Of a stretch of DNA of 64,000 nt, positions 33,371-46,140 are shown piece by piece. The position numbers and the translations under genes are program-made. The stretch comes from Dromaius novaehollandiae (lineage: Eukaryota > Chordata > Aves > Casuariiformes > Dromaiidae). The notes under the pieces are model-generated. The model was not told the DNA's origin, made no database searches, and saw only the letters and a program-made list of their open reading frames with translations. Location: positions 40,098,544 through 40,162,543 of the forward strand of contig NC_088101.1 of NCBI RefSeq assembly GCF_036370855.1, read 5' to 3'. Position 1 is the stretch's first letter, and each line of letters opens with the position of its first letter.

Positions 33371-35770
33371 CAGTCAGGTGCAGGACTGTAGTGCAGGTAT
33401 GTCAGGATTGAACTTTAAAGTGTACATGTAAGAATGTTACCAAACTTACAAAAATGCACTAATCAACACATTTAATGTTCTGTGTAGTTGCTTCTGCTTT
33501 TCCACCCACTGACACAGATGTGTCTCTTGCTAGTCTTGGCTATTGCTAGTAAACTAAGCACCAAAAAGAAATGCCTTGTTTTATTGGTGCTGGCTACTGA
33601 GGGAAAACTGAGGTTCTGAAAGCCTTCATTTAGTTTAAGCAGAAAACATAATCCGGGTAGTCCAATATTTGATGGCAGGAGCAAGAATAAATGCCAGATA
33701 AATGATCACCTTATCCCCCAGGACAGTGAAGGTTATAAGCAGGTTATAATGATTTCCTCCGTTTCCTGCTGAAGAATGACATTTATTGTGGAACAGGGGT
33801 TGCTCTGTTCAGCCAATGATATTTTGAAACCAAAAGATTGTTTGAGGTGGCTCAAACCCCTTAGCCTAACTGATTCTAAAAATACCAGTTTAGAACAAGA
33901 CTTGAACTATAATTGAATATTGTTTAATATAAAATGGGGAAAGCCACAGTAGTCCTTCATGAACCCAGGAAGCTGTGCGCATTTGTTTCACATTTTAAAG
34001 TAACTTTTTCTTTAAGTGTTTTATCCCAAGCTCTGTAATGCATCTGACTTAGCCAAAGCAGCTTACGTATGTGCCAGTAGAGAACTTCAGCTGTTATTCT
34101 GAGTTCTTTATCTTCTCAGGGTGTGTTAATTTTTGTATCCCCACTCGCAACATTTATCCTAGTTCTTGAAGGCAGAAAACCTTCACCCTGGATCCTCTGT
34201 TACCTTATTTTTAAATTTTTATGTTGAAGCCCATAGGAAGAAAAGCAAACAAAAGGATCGGAGAGCAAAACAAATTATCAGAAGATTGAAAGAGTATAGA
34301 CACAAGCTGACAGGGAGTGGAGGCAAAATAAAACCTACCAGCAAAGATGGGTAAATTTTCCAGGTGTAAATTATTACTGCAAAGTTAGAAAAAGACAGTA
34401 AAACAAATGCAATATTTATTTGTTTCAGCTCTTTGGAAAATCTTATTACCAGCTCTGAGGGTCACTTCTGCAAATTCAACCAAGTCAGAGGGCTATTTTT
34501 TCCTATTTCTAACAAACCACGTTTGATGGGGATATGCAATGCTGTCTTCATAACCCCCTTGGGTATTCTTGCTGTTGTATTTCTACAGAATCACTCTTGA
34601 ATGTATTGTCACACCAACATATGCCTTTCTGTTGAGAAGTTTTCCACATATGAATTATTCTTGCTGCTTTTGTTGAACAAACTAGCCTTGTGGTATAGCC
34701 TGTCTTACTTGCTCATATATTCATATTTGCTCTGAAGAAGAAACATCTCTGGGAGTTAGGGTTTGATTCTACCACTTTCTGTGTGACTGCGGTCTCAGGA
34801 TCAAAGGAACAGGTATTCACAATGGTTCCTTAGATCTGGGTGCTTGGTTTGGAGTGTTCATCTTTGGGTGCTGGTAACGTTATTTTCAGAAATGCTAAAT
34901 GCCTGCTGGCCTGACCGGACTGTTCAGAGGGGCATCAGTACCTCCAATACTCAATCCCTTCAGTAGCTTAAACCTGGAACAAAAACATTATGGCACTCAA
35001 AGAAACCATTTTGGACGCAAGAGTCGTATTTCTGTTGTGTTTTAGTGTCTTTGGTAGCAAAGTGCAGCTAATTCTTATTAGCCAGCCTTGTGAATTATCT
35101 TAAAATGGGTGAATGAAGGATTCTGAATAGATGCTTTGTCTTGAGGCTGATAGTAGTAAATGTTTACGGTGTGACTCCTACCTCTAAAACTAGTTTTAAT
35201 GCACTCCTTCACTGGGATCTGGTATCTGTAACCTTACCCAAAGCTTTGTTGTAGCTGTGGATTTATCCTGCTGTGAATGACATTGGTAAGTAAGGAGACT
35301 GCTCGCATGCCTCTCTTTGTTTGTTTATGTGTTACCTGACTGAACTGAGAGCACAGGGCTTTTCCTCTTGAGCTAAAGGAATAACAGCAGCAAGTTCCGT
35401 TTTTATATTGACATAAAACAGGATCTGTACCACTGACTGTCCTGTACTGCCGTTGTCTCCAATCCTGATAAATCGTGTTCAGCCTTCGATGTTCTGGAGG
35501 CCTGTAAACACTTAGCAGATTGAGCTAGATATTTTCTCAGCTGTGTCAGATACCTGAAGTGCTCTGGATTCAAGTCCTGTTTGTGCCCTCCTTTCTGAGA
35601 GCACATTACTCATCACTGTGCTTTGCTCTTGATACTTATCATAGTGTGTATGAGATTGTCTTTTCTGTGCTCATCATTATAGAAACACTTGCAATATGAG
35701 GAAAGGTGGTCATATGCCTCTTCCTGTGTATATTTAAACTCATGCCAGTCTCTCCTGATGTCATGTTCCA
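33371..35770. other. no gene seen; MIR-like fragment
   Basis: AT-rich. A MIR-like fragment ('gggtttgattctaccacttt' and 'ctgtgtgact') lies at 34,759-34,790. A lysine/arginine-rich frame at 34,226-34,354 reflects A-rich sequence. Confidence 0.4.
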
Positions 35771-35857
35771 TAGTTCAAGTCTGTCATTTGAAAATACTCA
35801 ACCTTGAGCTCCTGACAGTTTTTCCTGACAAGCCTGTGATGGTTTCAGTATCCTCAA
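35771..35857 (+). repeat. dispersed repeat, copy B
   Basis: It matches copy A at 29,584-29,657 with about 93% identity outside a 13-base insertion. The insertion (GTTTTTCCTGACA) repeats the preceding CCTGACA, so it looks like a local duplication in this copy. Confidence 0.9.
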
Positions 35858-38800
35858 GGCCTGCTGTTACAGCAGTGAAGTGCTGCTAGAAAGATGGTTT
35901 CCATATAGCCAGGTTCTAGTAATTAAAGGTGATGAACAAAAGCTTAAAATGCTTGTAGTTTTCAATATATGGGGAGCCAGCTGGAGCTCCAGAGTGCTAA
36001 AGTTAATGTGCTCTTATAATTGTTTCATGCTTGGAAAGCAAGGAGCAAGAATCTGGTCATTTGCAGTAGGTGAGGCTGGAGGTACCTAGAGACAGATTAT
36101 GATGCCCTCATCTAAAAGGAATGTGGGTGCAGCCTCCTGACTGCGTATTAACTGCAGGTGGGGGAAAAATATATTTCTCCATATATGTTTCTTAATTTCT
36201 TGCTGGCCATTAGCACAGAACCACTACTGTCTAGTCACTTATTATAAATCAGAACTAGTGGTTAAGGCTGCCAGACTTGTGAAACAGGGAAATCTTGTAA
36301 ATATAATAACAATTAAATAATTCTAATTCAACAATCCTGAAGATTGTAGTGGCTTTGCTTTTTGACAGTCTTCATATACTGGTGGAACAGTATGGAGATG
36401 TTTGCAAATCCCAAAGATATGTCATGGAAATACATTCTCTCTTGTTTGCTATTGATTAATTTCCATGAAAGTTACAGCTACCCACTCAAAGCAAGAAGAG
36501 CAATGGATGAAAATCATTCACATAATTCAAGCAGTCAATAGCTGGTATGTTCATGAACAACCAGGGTCTGCAAAATGGGCCACCAACTGTTTGGCAAAAG
36601 CTTACAGAGACAAAATGTGTTCCTAGACAGTGAGAAAGATTTGTGAATGATTGTGGATTAGAGGAGATCAAAATTAGTGTCAGCTTGCAAATAGTATTCA
36701 GCCAACTCCAACACTGACACTTAAAATCTCAAAGAGGCTAAATTCCTGGAAGTGTAGAAAACAGTCCCCCTCTAGGGGACATATCTGACAGAGATAATGC
36801 ATCTCTTTAGTCGACCTATAGACATGCTGAGAAGATACAGTCAAAGCAATCATCAAAACATCCAAGGTCTCATTTTCTGCTGCTGTGAAACTTGTCCAGT
36901 AGTTTATATTTGCACAAAGAGGATGCAAATTGCAAACCAGAGTGGTAGTATTTTGCACTTGTGCAAGGTTCAAGAAAATTGAGAAACAGGCTGTATTTCT
37001 TTGTAGTGTTGTTTAAAATCCTTTTGCGTCTGCCTGAAGATGAAGTGCATTGCATACAAATGCCCAATATTTCAAAGACTGGAACATCAGAAGCAAAACT
37101 CATTATTACCTTTAAAAAAAAATCTTAAAAAAAAACCCATTAAAGATACTTCAGTATCTTTAAGCAAGGTGCTTTGTGTCAGTTTAATGTTGAATCAGTG
37201 TAGCATGTTGTTCAAACAATGGGATGTGACAAGCTGATAAAAGCAAGTTTGCTTTTCTAGCAAAGCAGCTGTCAGCAAATTACTTCTATTCTTACTATAC
37301 CTCAGGTGTAGTATTGGAAAGAGACATGTCATGTGCAGAAGAATGAAATGAAACTTGCTCTGATAGACCCCTTTGGAGCTTTTCAGAGAGCTGAAATCAT
37401 AGGGCTGAGGTAATGTGCAAGAAATTACACAGACCCTCTGAAGTGATGTGACTCTCACCCTAATTATAAAGACAGATCCACAGAGATATGTAGGCATCCC
37501 TTTGTGGATTGAAGCCCAAATGCCTGTATTGATTACTGAATGGAAACAACTTCCTGCAATGTTACTGCTTTTGTAATTCCTTCAGGTATTTTACAGATTG
37601 TTGAGGTAATATATAAAAAAAAAAAAAAGTTCAGCACTGTTTAGGTACAGTATAAAAATCTGCATATCACAGAAATGCCTGTTCTGTTTCTTCACTGAAT
37701 GTTTCATTGCTTGGCTAAGTTAATTGTACACAAGCACAGCATGATGTTCCTTAGCTGCCTCCTTTCAAGCTGAGGGAAAACCCTCAATAAAGGACAAAAA
37801 GACTGATTTTCAGCAGGTCAGCCAAAGCAAATTCCTTTTTAATTGGAAAAATTGAAGTCACTTCTTATACAGCCATCCTGCCTCTCAAGTTTGCGCCTTC
37901 TGCCTGCAGCCATTTCGGCACAACAGTCCTTTTTGCACATTCTGTGTGTGTGTGCACGCGCATGTTTGTGTATGTTTAGAAATGGGAAAGCTTATGCTTA
38001 TTTTTCGTACTGTAAAGTTACTGAACTGCTTTTGCTCACATTTAATTTTTGCCTTTTTAAAGACTAGCTGGAAATTATCTGCTTAAAAGGTGGTTTTTCA
38101 AAACTATGTTCCTAAGTGATAGTGTGGCATTAGAAAGGAAAGATGTAAGGAAATTTAAATAAAACATCATTCATACTGTATCTTAGTCAATGAAATTATT
38201 ACCTTTGAGCCCTAGTTATCTATAGGGAAGACTCTTTCCATAAGGAATCTTTGCAGACTTTCTGGATGTCAGGGCTCTGGTCCCACCTTAGTATTCTGTC
38301 AGTGGCTGCCAGTGGCTCATTTCTCTTCAGTCACCTTTCCCTCACTTGTGCCAGCGTGACTGGATTCAAGCCCAGGTCCAGAAAATGGTCTGTTTAAAAA
38401 CTAAATAAAATATGTTCACATTTAAGTAGGGCCAACCCATTTTGCACGTCTGTTTTGGAGTACAGTCACACGAGTAGTTGGATTGTACAGCTCAAGGTGT
38501 GCTCACTTCTGCCAAAGGGCTGCAGCTTTATGGAGAAGAGCTGGAAACCTACAAAATTGGATCTCCTGTTGAAGGAACAATGACAGGGGAACCACACCTT
38601 GAAAATACAGATTCTCATTGGGATTAAAAAAGCAATATTCTTGCCATTTCTGTAGAATGCTCTATGAGTATCTTCTCCCGTTGTGAGGAATGTGCTAGGC
38701 CCTATGTTAGGTACTTCCAAGTTCCAATTTTTGTTAGTAGTGTGTTTTACGTACCTGTATTTTCATGCCCTAGATGTCATTAAGTAGTTGAATAGACTAT

Positions 38801-41139
38801 TCCTAAACTTGCTATATTTTTGTATGTTTTGCACAGTGGAAGAAATGTTACGTAAGCAGTTGGGTTTTATTCTTCTAGAGTCTCATCCAACGACCCTTTA
38901 AAGGTAGCAGAAAGTTGCCACTAACATCAGTGAACATTGAATCAAGGCCTAAACCAGTAATTGATGTTCAGTGAGATGTTCATTGAAAGGCTCTAATCAA
39001 GTGGATAGAGAAGCTTTGGCAAAGGATTCCAATCATCCTGCAGCTCAGCTGGGTTCCTTATTCCAGGTCCCTCTGCAGTGTGTCTGCTTTCATCTCCTTG
39101 CCCAGCTTTGCAGTTGCCTGAAGCATCATAAAATCCCTAAGCCCTATGCCCTTTGTTGTGTATAAGCATTTTCTTTGACAAACTGCCTGGAACAGACATA
39201 CTGCAGCTAGCTTCGAAGTCTATCTAAATAGGAATGTTTTGTGGTTCTTTTGCTGCTGTTCTTGTTTTGTGTGGGAGGATGATATGTTGTGTCAATTTAA
39301 GATGTTTTTTCAATTTTAGAGGCTTTTCAGTGGTGTGCTTGGTGTGTGAAAGCAGCTGGATTCTTTTATCTCTAAACTTGCCAAATGGGATTTATTCCAC
39401 AAACTCTTCGGCATTTTCCAGAACATGCTGCCAACCCTGACTTTTTTTAAATAGCTCTTCAGCTTTTTTTCTTGTGCTGTCATCTTGTTTTCCAGGTATT
39501 TTTGTTTTAGAAAAAAGTTCAAATGCATATGCATAAAGTGGGCGGTTCTATCACAGTTCAAAAAGAAGCCTGAGTTTTTGAAGAAAAATGGTGTGAGAGA
39601 CAAAGGCATATCAAAACATAGACCTACCAGGCATTGAGGATCAAATGCAAGCCATCAGTTTCAAGCTGTAGCATGCAGTGAAATCTCACAATTCACTTGT
39701 AGCCTTTTGGTTGAGCCCATGAAAATTGTTTTGGTGAAAATTATAAAATATTGCATTGCCTATGCAGTGAACACTGCCATTTTGTGGATTGTTTTTCTGT
39801 GAAAAAAGGTTGTTTTTTTTTTTGTTCAGATCTTTTCAGGGGTCTAACTCAGATTTCCCAGTGAAATAGGAAGGAGTCCACATTCTGAATGTTTGAAATT
39901 TCGCCACAAATATCTCTTTTGAGTACGGTAAGTGGAAAGTCCAAAATTGTTAGAAAAGAATTCTCTATTCAAACATGATACAAAGTACATAAATAACTAC
40001 AGCTCAGGAGCTCAGTAGTATATAACCTTTCAAACCTTTGGTTTTTTTTTCATTTGTCTGGTGGTTTGACTCATATTGATAGTCTTGAAAGAACAGTGAA
40101 ACGGTGATGATAATGAAGCTAATAATCTTCCATAAAGAGGGGAGGCATGGGAAATTGCTGCCTGCATTGCAGTCTTATCATACTGTGAGCTTGCGACTGA
40201 CTTCTTTTTCAAAGGGAGAAGCATCTCTTATCAGTGTCTTATTGCTGAACAAGGAGCAGCAGCATTCGATACCAGGGGATATTCAGAATCTTTTTGGCAC
40301 AGTTTAGGAATATATATGTCTGTATCAGGTTCTTGCCCAGTGCTGCCTGGCCAAAATGGAGTGCTATGGCATGAATCATTGAGGAAGTCTTGGTGATAAG
40401 CAAGGTCTTGGCTTTCTCGCCAGGGTTCTCTTGCATGCCGGGATAGCTCTGTCTGATGTTAATCAATGGGGAAGACATTTCCTCCACAGTGACACTGTAC
40501 TGCCACCTTCCCAGCCAGGCAGAACAGGGTAGAAAAGAGTTCTTTCTCACTTCTTTGTTTTTGTGAATAATTAATTGTGATGGGGTATTGGCTCCCTGAG
40601 AACAAGTCTGATACAGTTGTCTTAATGATCATCCACACCCATCAGAGTGGAATGTTTTGTTTATTGCCAGTTAACCTGAAATCCCCTATAAGATAAAAGT
40701 GGCAGAATACTTTATTTACATAATCCAAATATAGACGACAAAGTTAGCAGATGCAGAGGCAAGCCGAAAGAAGTGAAAGCACACCTTTATGTCTAGCTGT
40801 ATTCCAGCTCAGTTTCAGCTAACAAGCAGTTGGGACAATTTGGTAGCTTCATGGCTGGGATCCAGTTCTCAGACAAAAAACAGGGCTCTGGATTTAGTTG
40901 TTACTGAAGAAGACTGTGTTTGGGAGATACCTGAATCTGAAAGCTGGCCAAGCTTTCTTTGGAATTCTATTCAGATTCAAGCCTGCCCTTTCTTTTTATG
41001 TTCTTTTTCCATTTCCTTCCCCTGTAATTCATCATTTACTCAGAGGATGGAGTGGAAACACAATGGGAAAAACCCCCCAACATTATTTAACTTTCTCCTT
41101 TGCTCTTCTCCAAGCCATAGACCCAGTTCTTAAATATAT
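35858..41139. other. no gene seen
   Basis: Long AT-rich stretch with an A14 run at 37,615-37,628 and a TG-rich stretch at 37,943-37,975. Open frames are short and show no known domain. No promoter-like CpG cluster is present. Confidence 0.42.
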
Positions 41140-41225
41140 TGTGAATGAAAGTCCAGCTCCACTGAGGCCTGTAGCAAATCTTCCATTGACTTCAGTGAAA
41201 CCAGCATTTTGCCCTGAATTTATGT
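41140..41225 (+). repeat. old reptile-type interspersed repeat fragment
   Basis: 'cttccattgacttcagtgaa' followed by 'ccagcattttgccctg' resembles the phrase 'ccattgacttcaatggga-gcaggatttggccc', which is very common in crocodilian and turtle repeats. Family not assigned. Confidence 0.4.
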
Positions 41226-44200
41226 AGTAGTAAAGCACTACTAAACCACACATGCTGTAATGCATACCCAAAATGCTAGTGGTTCCTTTTCAGGGATTGG
41301 CAAAAATGCTTTTGTGAGATCATGGGGTGCTAAACCAGTGTTTCCGTTGTCCGATATTGAGCAGAACCTTTGTTGGCATGCAGGGAAATACTGTTAAACG
41401 CTCCTCCTCCAAAGCAGTTCTTAATATTAAATGGATAATGTACATTTTTACATGTTATCTTTGGGTTTTAAATATATTTGCCTACTTGCAATGCTTTGGA
41501 ATTTGTCTGCATGAGATTCATCTGCAATTGCCTAAAAATGTCAGTATCTTGTTTTAGCATGGTTTCAAAATATGAAAATCTTGTGTTTGAGCATGGTGTT
41601 TATAAAAAGTAGGTTAACCAGCCTCTGAAGATCTCTATTTTGAGCTTCTCCAGTGTTTCTGGCTTGTTTCAGAAGGACTTTCTCTAGGCATAAAAAGTGG
41701 AAGAATCCTTGAGGCTAAGTCTTCCAGCAAGAACAGTTGTCTCTGATTGTGTATGACATCTTCTCCTCATAAATCGAAATGGTTTTGCATAGATCACTAT
41801 ACATTTCAGGAAGTGGTAATGCTTCTGAATTGATCTAGATATAAACTAGTCATTGAAAATATAAGAGTCTGTAGTCAGTTACCAACTCTGATCTGTACTG
41901 ATCCACCCAAGAGCTGAGCACCACTGTAGCTGTACAAACTGGAATTGCTAGGGGAAACATGGAGCTATAATGGTGGAGCTGCTTCTGGTCAATTTGCCAA
42001 GGCATATGAAGTTGATGTAGATGTACTACAGCTGACACATTTAAGACTGTTGATGTTTTCTTGGGTATACTGTGATTGTATTTTTTATAGGCCTTTTTAT
42101 GAGTATGTTGACACTAAACTGTTTGTAAAGGACTTAGCTCATAGACTACACTGGTCATCCCGTGTCTCCATATTTAAATGGATATTTATGTTTCAGTCAC
42201 TGAAATACAGGTTACTTAGTGCAGTGATTTAATACAGAAGGGAGACACTCTAAAGGTGTAGTTCTCCTTACAGTCAAAAGATGGTAGTACAATTTCTATT
42301 CCAAGCAGCCTAGCAACACAGAGCAATTGCAATGCACCCATTGTTTGTATTTATAGGAGGGGATAAGGCAAAAGAGGATGGGTGCAAGTCTGTAGACAAG
42401 ATCACAACAACGAGTTGTTTGTCAGGGGGTGGTTATGACCATGATCATCTCTGTTAGTGATTCTGAATATGGTCTGGATAACCACGCTTAATTGGCCCTA
42501 GTGCAACTATGGTGCCAGCTGGTGCCAGGATAGACATGCTTAGCAAAGGGCTTAACGAAGGGTTTAGGGGTTGAGAGAGCATGGAGTGAAAATGTCCATC
42601 TCACCATCTCTCATGTTTTCAATAAAGTGTCTAAAAGCAACAAATGCTGTAATTAGAGCAGCAAGTTTAACTAGGTGCAGCTATTAACTAGTATAATATT
42701 CATCTCAAATACTATAGTTATGTGTGAACAGTTCATAGCAAGAAAATGATGCTTATATGGAAAACAGTAATAGACTTTCCTTAATTAAAAGGAGTGAAGC
42801 CACCATGCACTAATTGTTCAAACACACAAAGACAAGCTTTGACTTGAGAAATGTGGGCTCTACCCATCCCATTCTGTTTTATAGGATTACAAACCAAATA
42901 AAATGCTGATGCTAAAGAAGTATTTATTTGCTTAGGTGAGTCAACAATGGGATTTCAATCCTATTTTGTCTGTAATGGGTCCTCTTATAGCAATTGCTTG
43001 TGGGTTTTTTTTGTTTTTGTTTTTTTTTGCTTGGGCATACTGATGATTGTAGCAGAATTTGGAAAACTTACGTTACACAAGGAATAATATTTTTCAACAA
43101 AGTAAAGTCATTTAGTATCTGATTATGCCTAGCACAGAAATACTTAGATGCCTATGATACTGCACTTGAACTGAGAAAGTGGGAACATGGTTTTACTCAG
43201 TGTGTGCAAGGATTGTGGTGGAATGTTTGTATCCTTGAATAATATGGAGGATACCTCTGTACACCGCGAGATGCTACTATAAATCTGTGTAGAACTATGA
43301 ATAATAACTTGAAATCCTTTGATACAAGTATTCTGCTTTTAGATGCAAACTATCTGCTTAAGGAATATCAGTTAGACACTGCAGTGCCTGTAAGGATTGT
43401 GCTTAGCCCTCACAGGTTAAGCCTGGACATGAGAATTAGGCACCCTATGGAGTCAATGAAGAGTCTTCAGGCTCAGCGTAGAAATAGCTAATAGAAAACA
43501 CTGAGCATAGGACTTTGTCCAAATCTTCTTGCTTTGGGAAATTAGATGCCTAGTTGAAAGCTGTACATTAACACATTTTCCCACCCAGGATTCCCTTATG
43601 GATGCCATCTATTGGAGCAGGACTGTTTGGAGAAGGTGAAAAAAGTGGTTTAATTCTCAAGCTTCAGGTTGAAGGGAACAATGAGATAAATTGCCAAAAA
43701 AGCTCTGCAGGTCAAGGCAGAAGCCAGTTTCTGAGATAAATGTAAGAGCAGTAGGAAACCAGGAGGTTGTTTTCTATTCAGTGATTTCAGTCTCAGCCTA
43801 GGAGCAGGAAGGAGTTTGCAACTCCTACAGTCAAAAGATTAGTTTGAGGCACTGGGATTATCTGAGATTTGTCTAAATCAATCTGTACATTGTCTAGGGA
43901 AAATGATGGCAGGAGCAGACTCATACCTTTGATTCCTTGTCACTGAGCCAGGACTCTTACTTCCAGAAACCCAGGAACTCTCTGTGCATGGACTTCTGTG
44001 AAATCTAAAGGAGAGAAACAATACTGCTGACATGCATCACTGGCAGCACTTTCCTCTCTCCTCCAACAATCTTTGTCTTAATTCACAGTGATTTCTGCAG
44101 CACCCTAGTTCTCTCTGGCAATTAATTTTTTGCAGGCAATAGCTGATTTGGACTGGAGTGTTGGAAAAGTTTACTAACAAGTGTTTTGAATAAGTGTTTT

Positions 44201-45294
44201 CATAATTTCCATTCCACTTGGAATCCCCACTTATCTAGAAAGTTACTCAATTCATTCTAAATTTGAGGTAAAGCCATAAAGAAGTCTAGCTAGCTGAATA
44301 TGTTAGTCACATTTGAATATGATTTTCCTGGTGGATAATTTTGGTTTGTGTGTTTTAACTTATTTCCTTGTGTTTAACAAACATTAAGGCATTCCAATTA
44401 AGTTAGTGCTGCCTCTGGAAGGTTCCCTCTGGATGTGTCTGGAATCATCCATTTTGGTTCAGAACTGCTTAGCACAAATGTTGTCACAGCAGGATGCCTC
44501 AACAAAGTGTCTTCATGCTGACTTGTTGAAGCAGGAGAACTAAATGTAATTATTTTGTATTCCTTTTCTAGCTTCCCAGGCTGAAAGTGCTAAATGGAGA
44601 GGTCATGAGTGCTGATTATGGTGATGGCTTTGAGTAATCCCTGTGTTTCATAGGTGGAGGCACTAAAATGCAGGAAGAATATGGAAGATGGACAAGGCAA
44701 GGGCAGAATTGTGTCACCAACTGCTCATTTGTGTTCCAAATAAAACCATATTTGATATCCCTTTAAAAGATACATTTTTTCCCATGTGTATGCCCATACC
44801 TAAATTCCACCAGCTCTTACCTGCTGTCCTATAGTAATAGTAAGCAAACTGAACAATTTTATTTAATAATAAAGGCTAGGTAGACCCATGCATACAGGAC
44901 AATTAGCAGACTGTGTTCAAGAGGCTTTTGCTAGATATAACCATGTTAAAGCCTGTCCAGATATGGTTGAAACCATGAGTGGCTGTCAAAGGCAGAGCCT
45001 GCAGCACCAAAAAGGGTTCTTGTGTGTGATCTAAAAAAATGACAACCAAGAAGCCATGCTATACCTCTTGGATGCAGCTCTCTCTGAGCCTGAGACAGAT
45101 TCAACAGCACTTATTTTTTCCCTTTCAAACTTATGCCTGTAGATGTAATCCAGACTTTAGCAGAGAAATAGTGAAACTCAGACAATTATCTGACTGAATT
45201 AGAAACCCTCTGTTAAATGGAACCTTGCAGAACTATTTTCCACTTTTCAATTATAATGTTAATGGTTATATACCTGGTTTCCCTGCCTTTCTAG
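41226..45294. other. no gene seen
   Basis: AT-rich unique sequence. Words at 43,389-43,490 ('cctcacaggttaagcctgga', 'ttaggcaccctatgga') hint at another old repeat fragment. No CpG cluster or protein-like frame. Confidence 0.4.
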
Positions 45295-45510
45295 GTAAAA
45301 TATGGCATGGAGGATGGATGAAGCTTCCGCCTCTCCTGCGCTACTAGGACTGTATAACTTCAAATGGTCAATGGCGAATTTTACTCTTCTATTGGTCAGT
45401 ATTATGGACGGCGAGTTCCTTAATGCAGCCTCCTCTGATGTAGCTGGTTTGACCCAGTGCGGCTTCTTTCAGCTCTATACATTCTGCATACCTACAAATC
45501 AGGTCTGATC
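45295..45510 (+). other. CpG-retaining block, candidate exon or conserved element
   Basis: A pyrimidine-rich stretch ends in CCTTTCTAG at 45,294, and a 68-codon frame (45,302-45,508) follows. Six CpGs are kept in about 150 bases of AT-rich surroundings, including GACGGCGAG at 45,407. The translated sequence is not recognised. CpG retention fits a constrained element, but it cannot separate an exon from an enhancer. Confidence 0.28.
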
Positions 45511-45954
45511 ACTGGCTAGCATTCTTCTTTTGATGTTGTGGGGTTTTTGTTAGATTTCAGTATAGAAGCATTTGATTCCATATGTATTTCATTGGGATAG
45601 AGTGGTTACAGAAGGAGATGAGTAATAATGTTAAGTGGCAACATTTTGGGTTGGATCAGTTTATTTGGTCCAGTGATATAAGGGAAAAATAGTTGAAACT
45701 GTAGATTGAAAAGGGAAAATATTATTCTGCAGTCTTTGTGATTAGAAACTTAGAGATCCATCACCCTGTAGAGAAAGGAAAATTGTCTGAGAAGTAGAAC
45801 TAGGGGGCTCTTGTAGCTCCAGGACAATGTTGCCATGAACGCAGATGGCCCTAGCTGTTCACGTTCTGATATAATAATACTGGGCCCAATAAATGGGCGG
45901 CCATTCTCAAATATCTCTTGCAAAAAATAATTTTAGATAAGATGAGAGCTATAG

Positions 45955-46140
45955 ACATCGCATAAGAAAAAAGACAAGAAGTCCTGAGTTCAAGGCTGAA
46001 CTATTAAGTTCCCACTTGGGCCTTATGCAGGTCTCTTATTTTTTTTACATCGTGCAGCCCTCTTAGGAATAAAAGACTTGTATTTAGCTACTCACAGGGT
46101 TTATCTGAGGTGAAGCACCTTGCTTAGAGATAGTGCTTTC
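45955..46140 (+). repeat. MIR/CORE-SINE-like element
   Basis: 'gtcctgagttcaaggctga' resembles a tRNA B box. The order of the following words ('ggtctcttatttttttt', then 'acagggtttatctgaggtga' and 'agcaccttgcttagaga') follows the CORE and tail of MIR-like SINEs. Diverged. Confidence 0.45.

Noticed and set aside
34226-34354. Lysine/arginine-rich frame with acceptor- and donor-like borders
   Set aside because: The basic composition follows from A-rich DNA, and the border signals (CCATAG and GG|GTAAAT) are weak.
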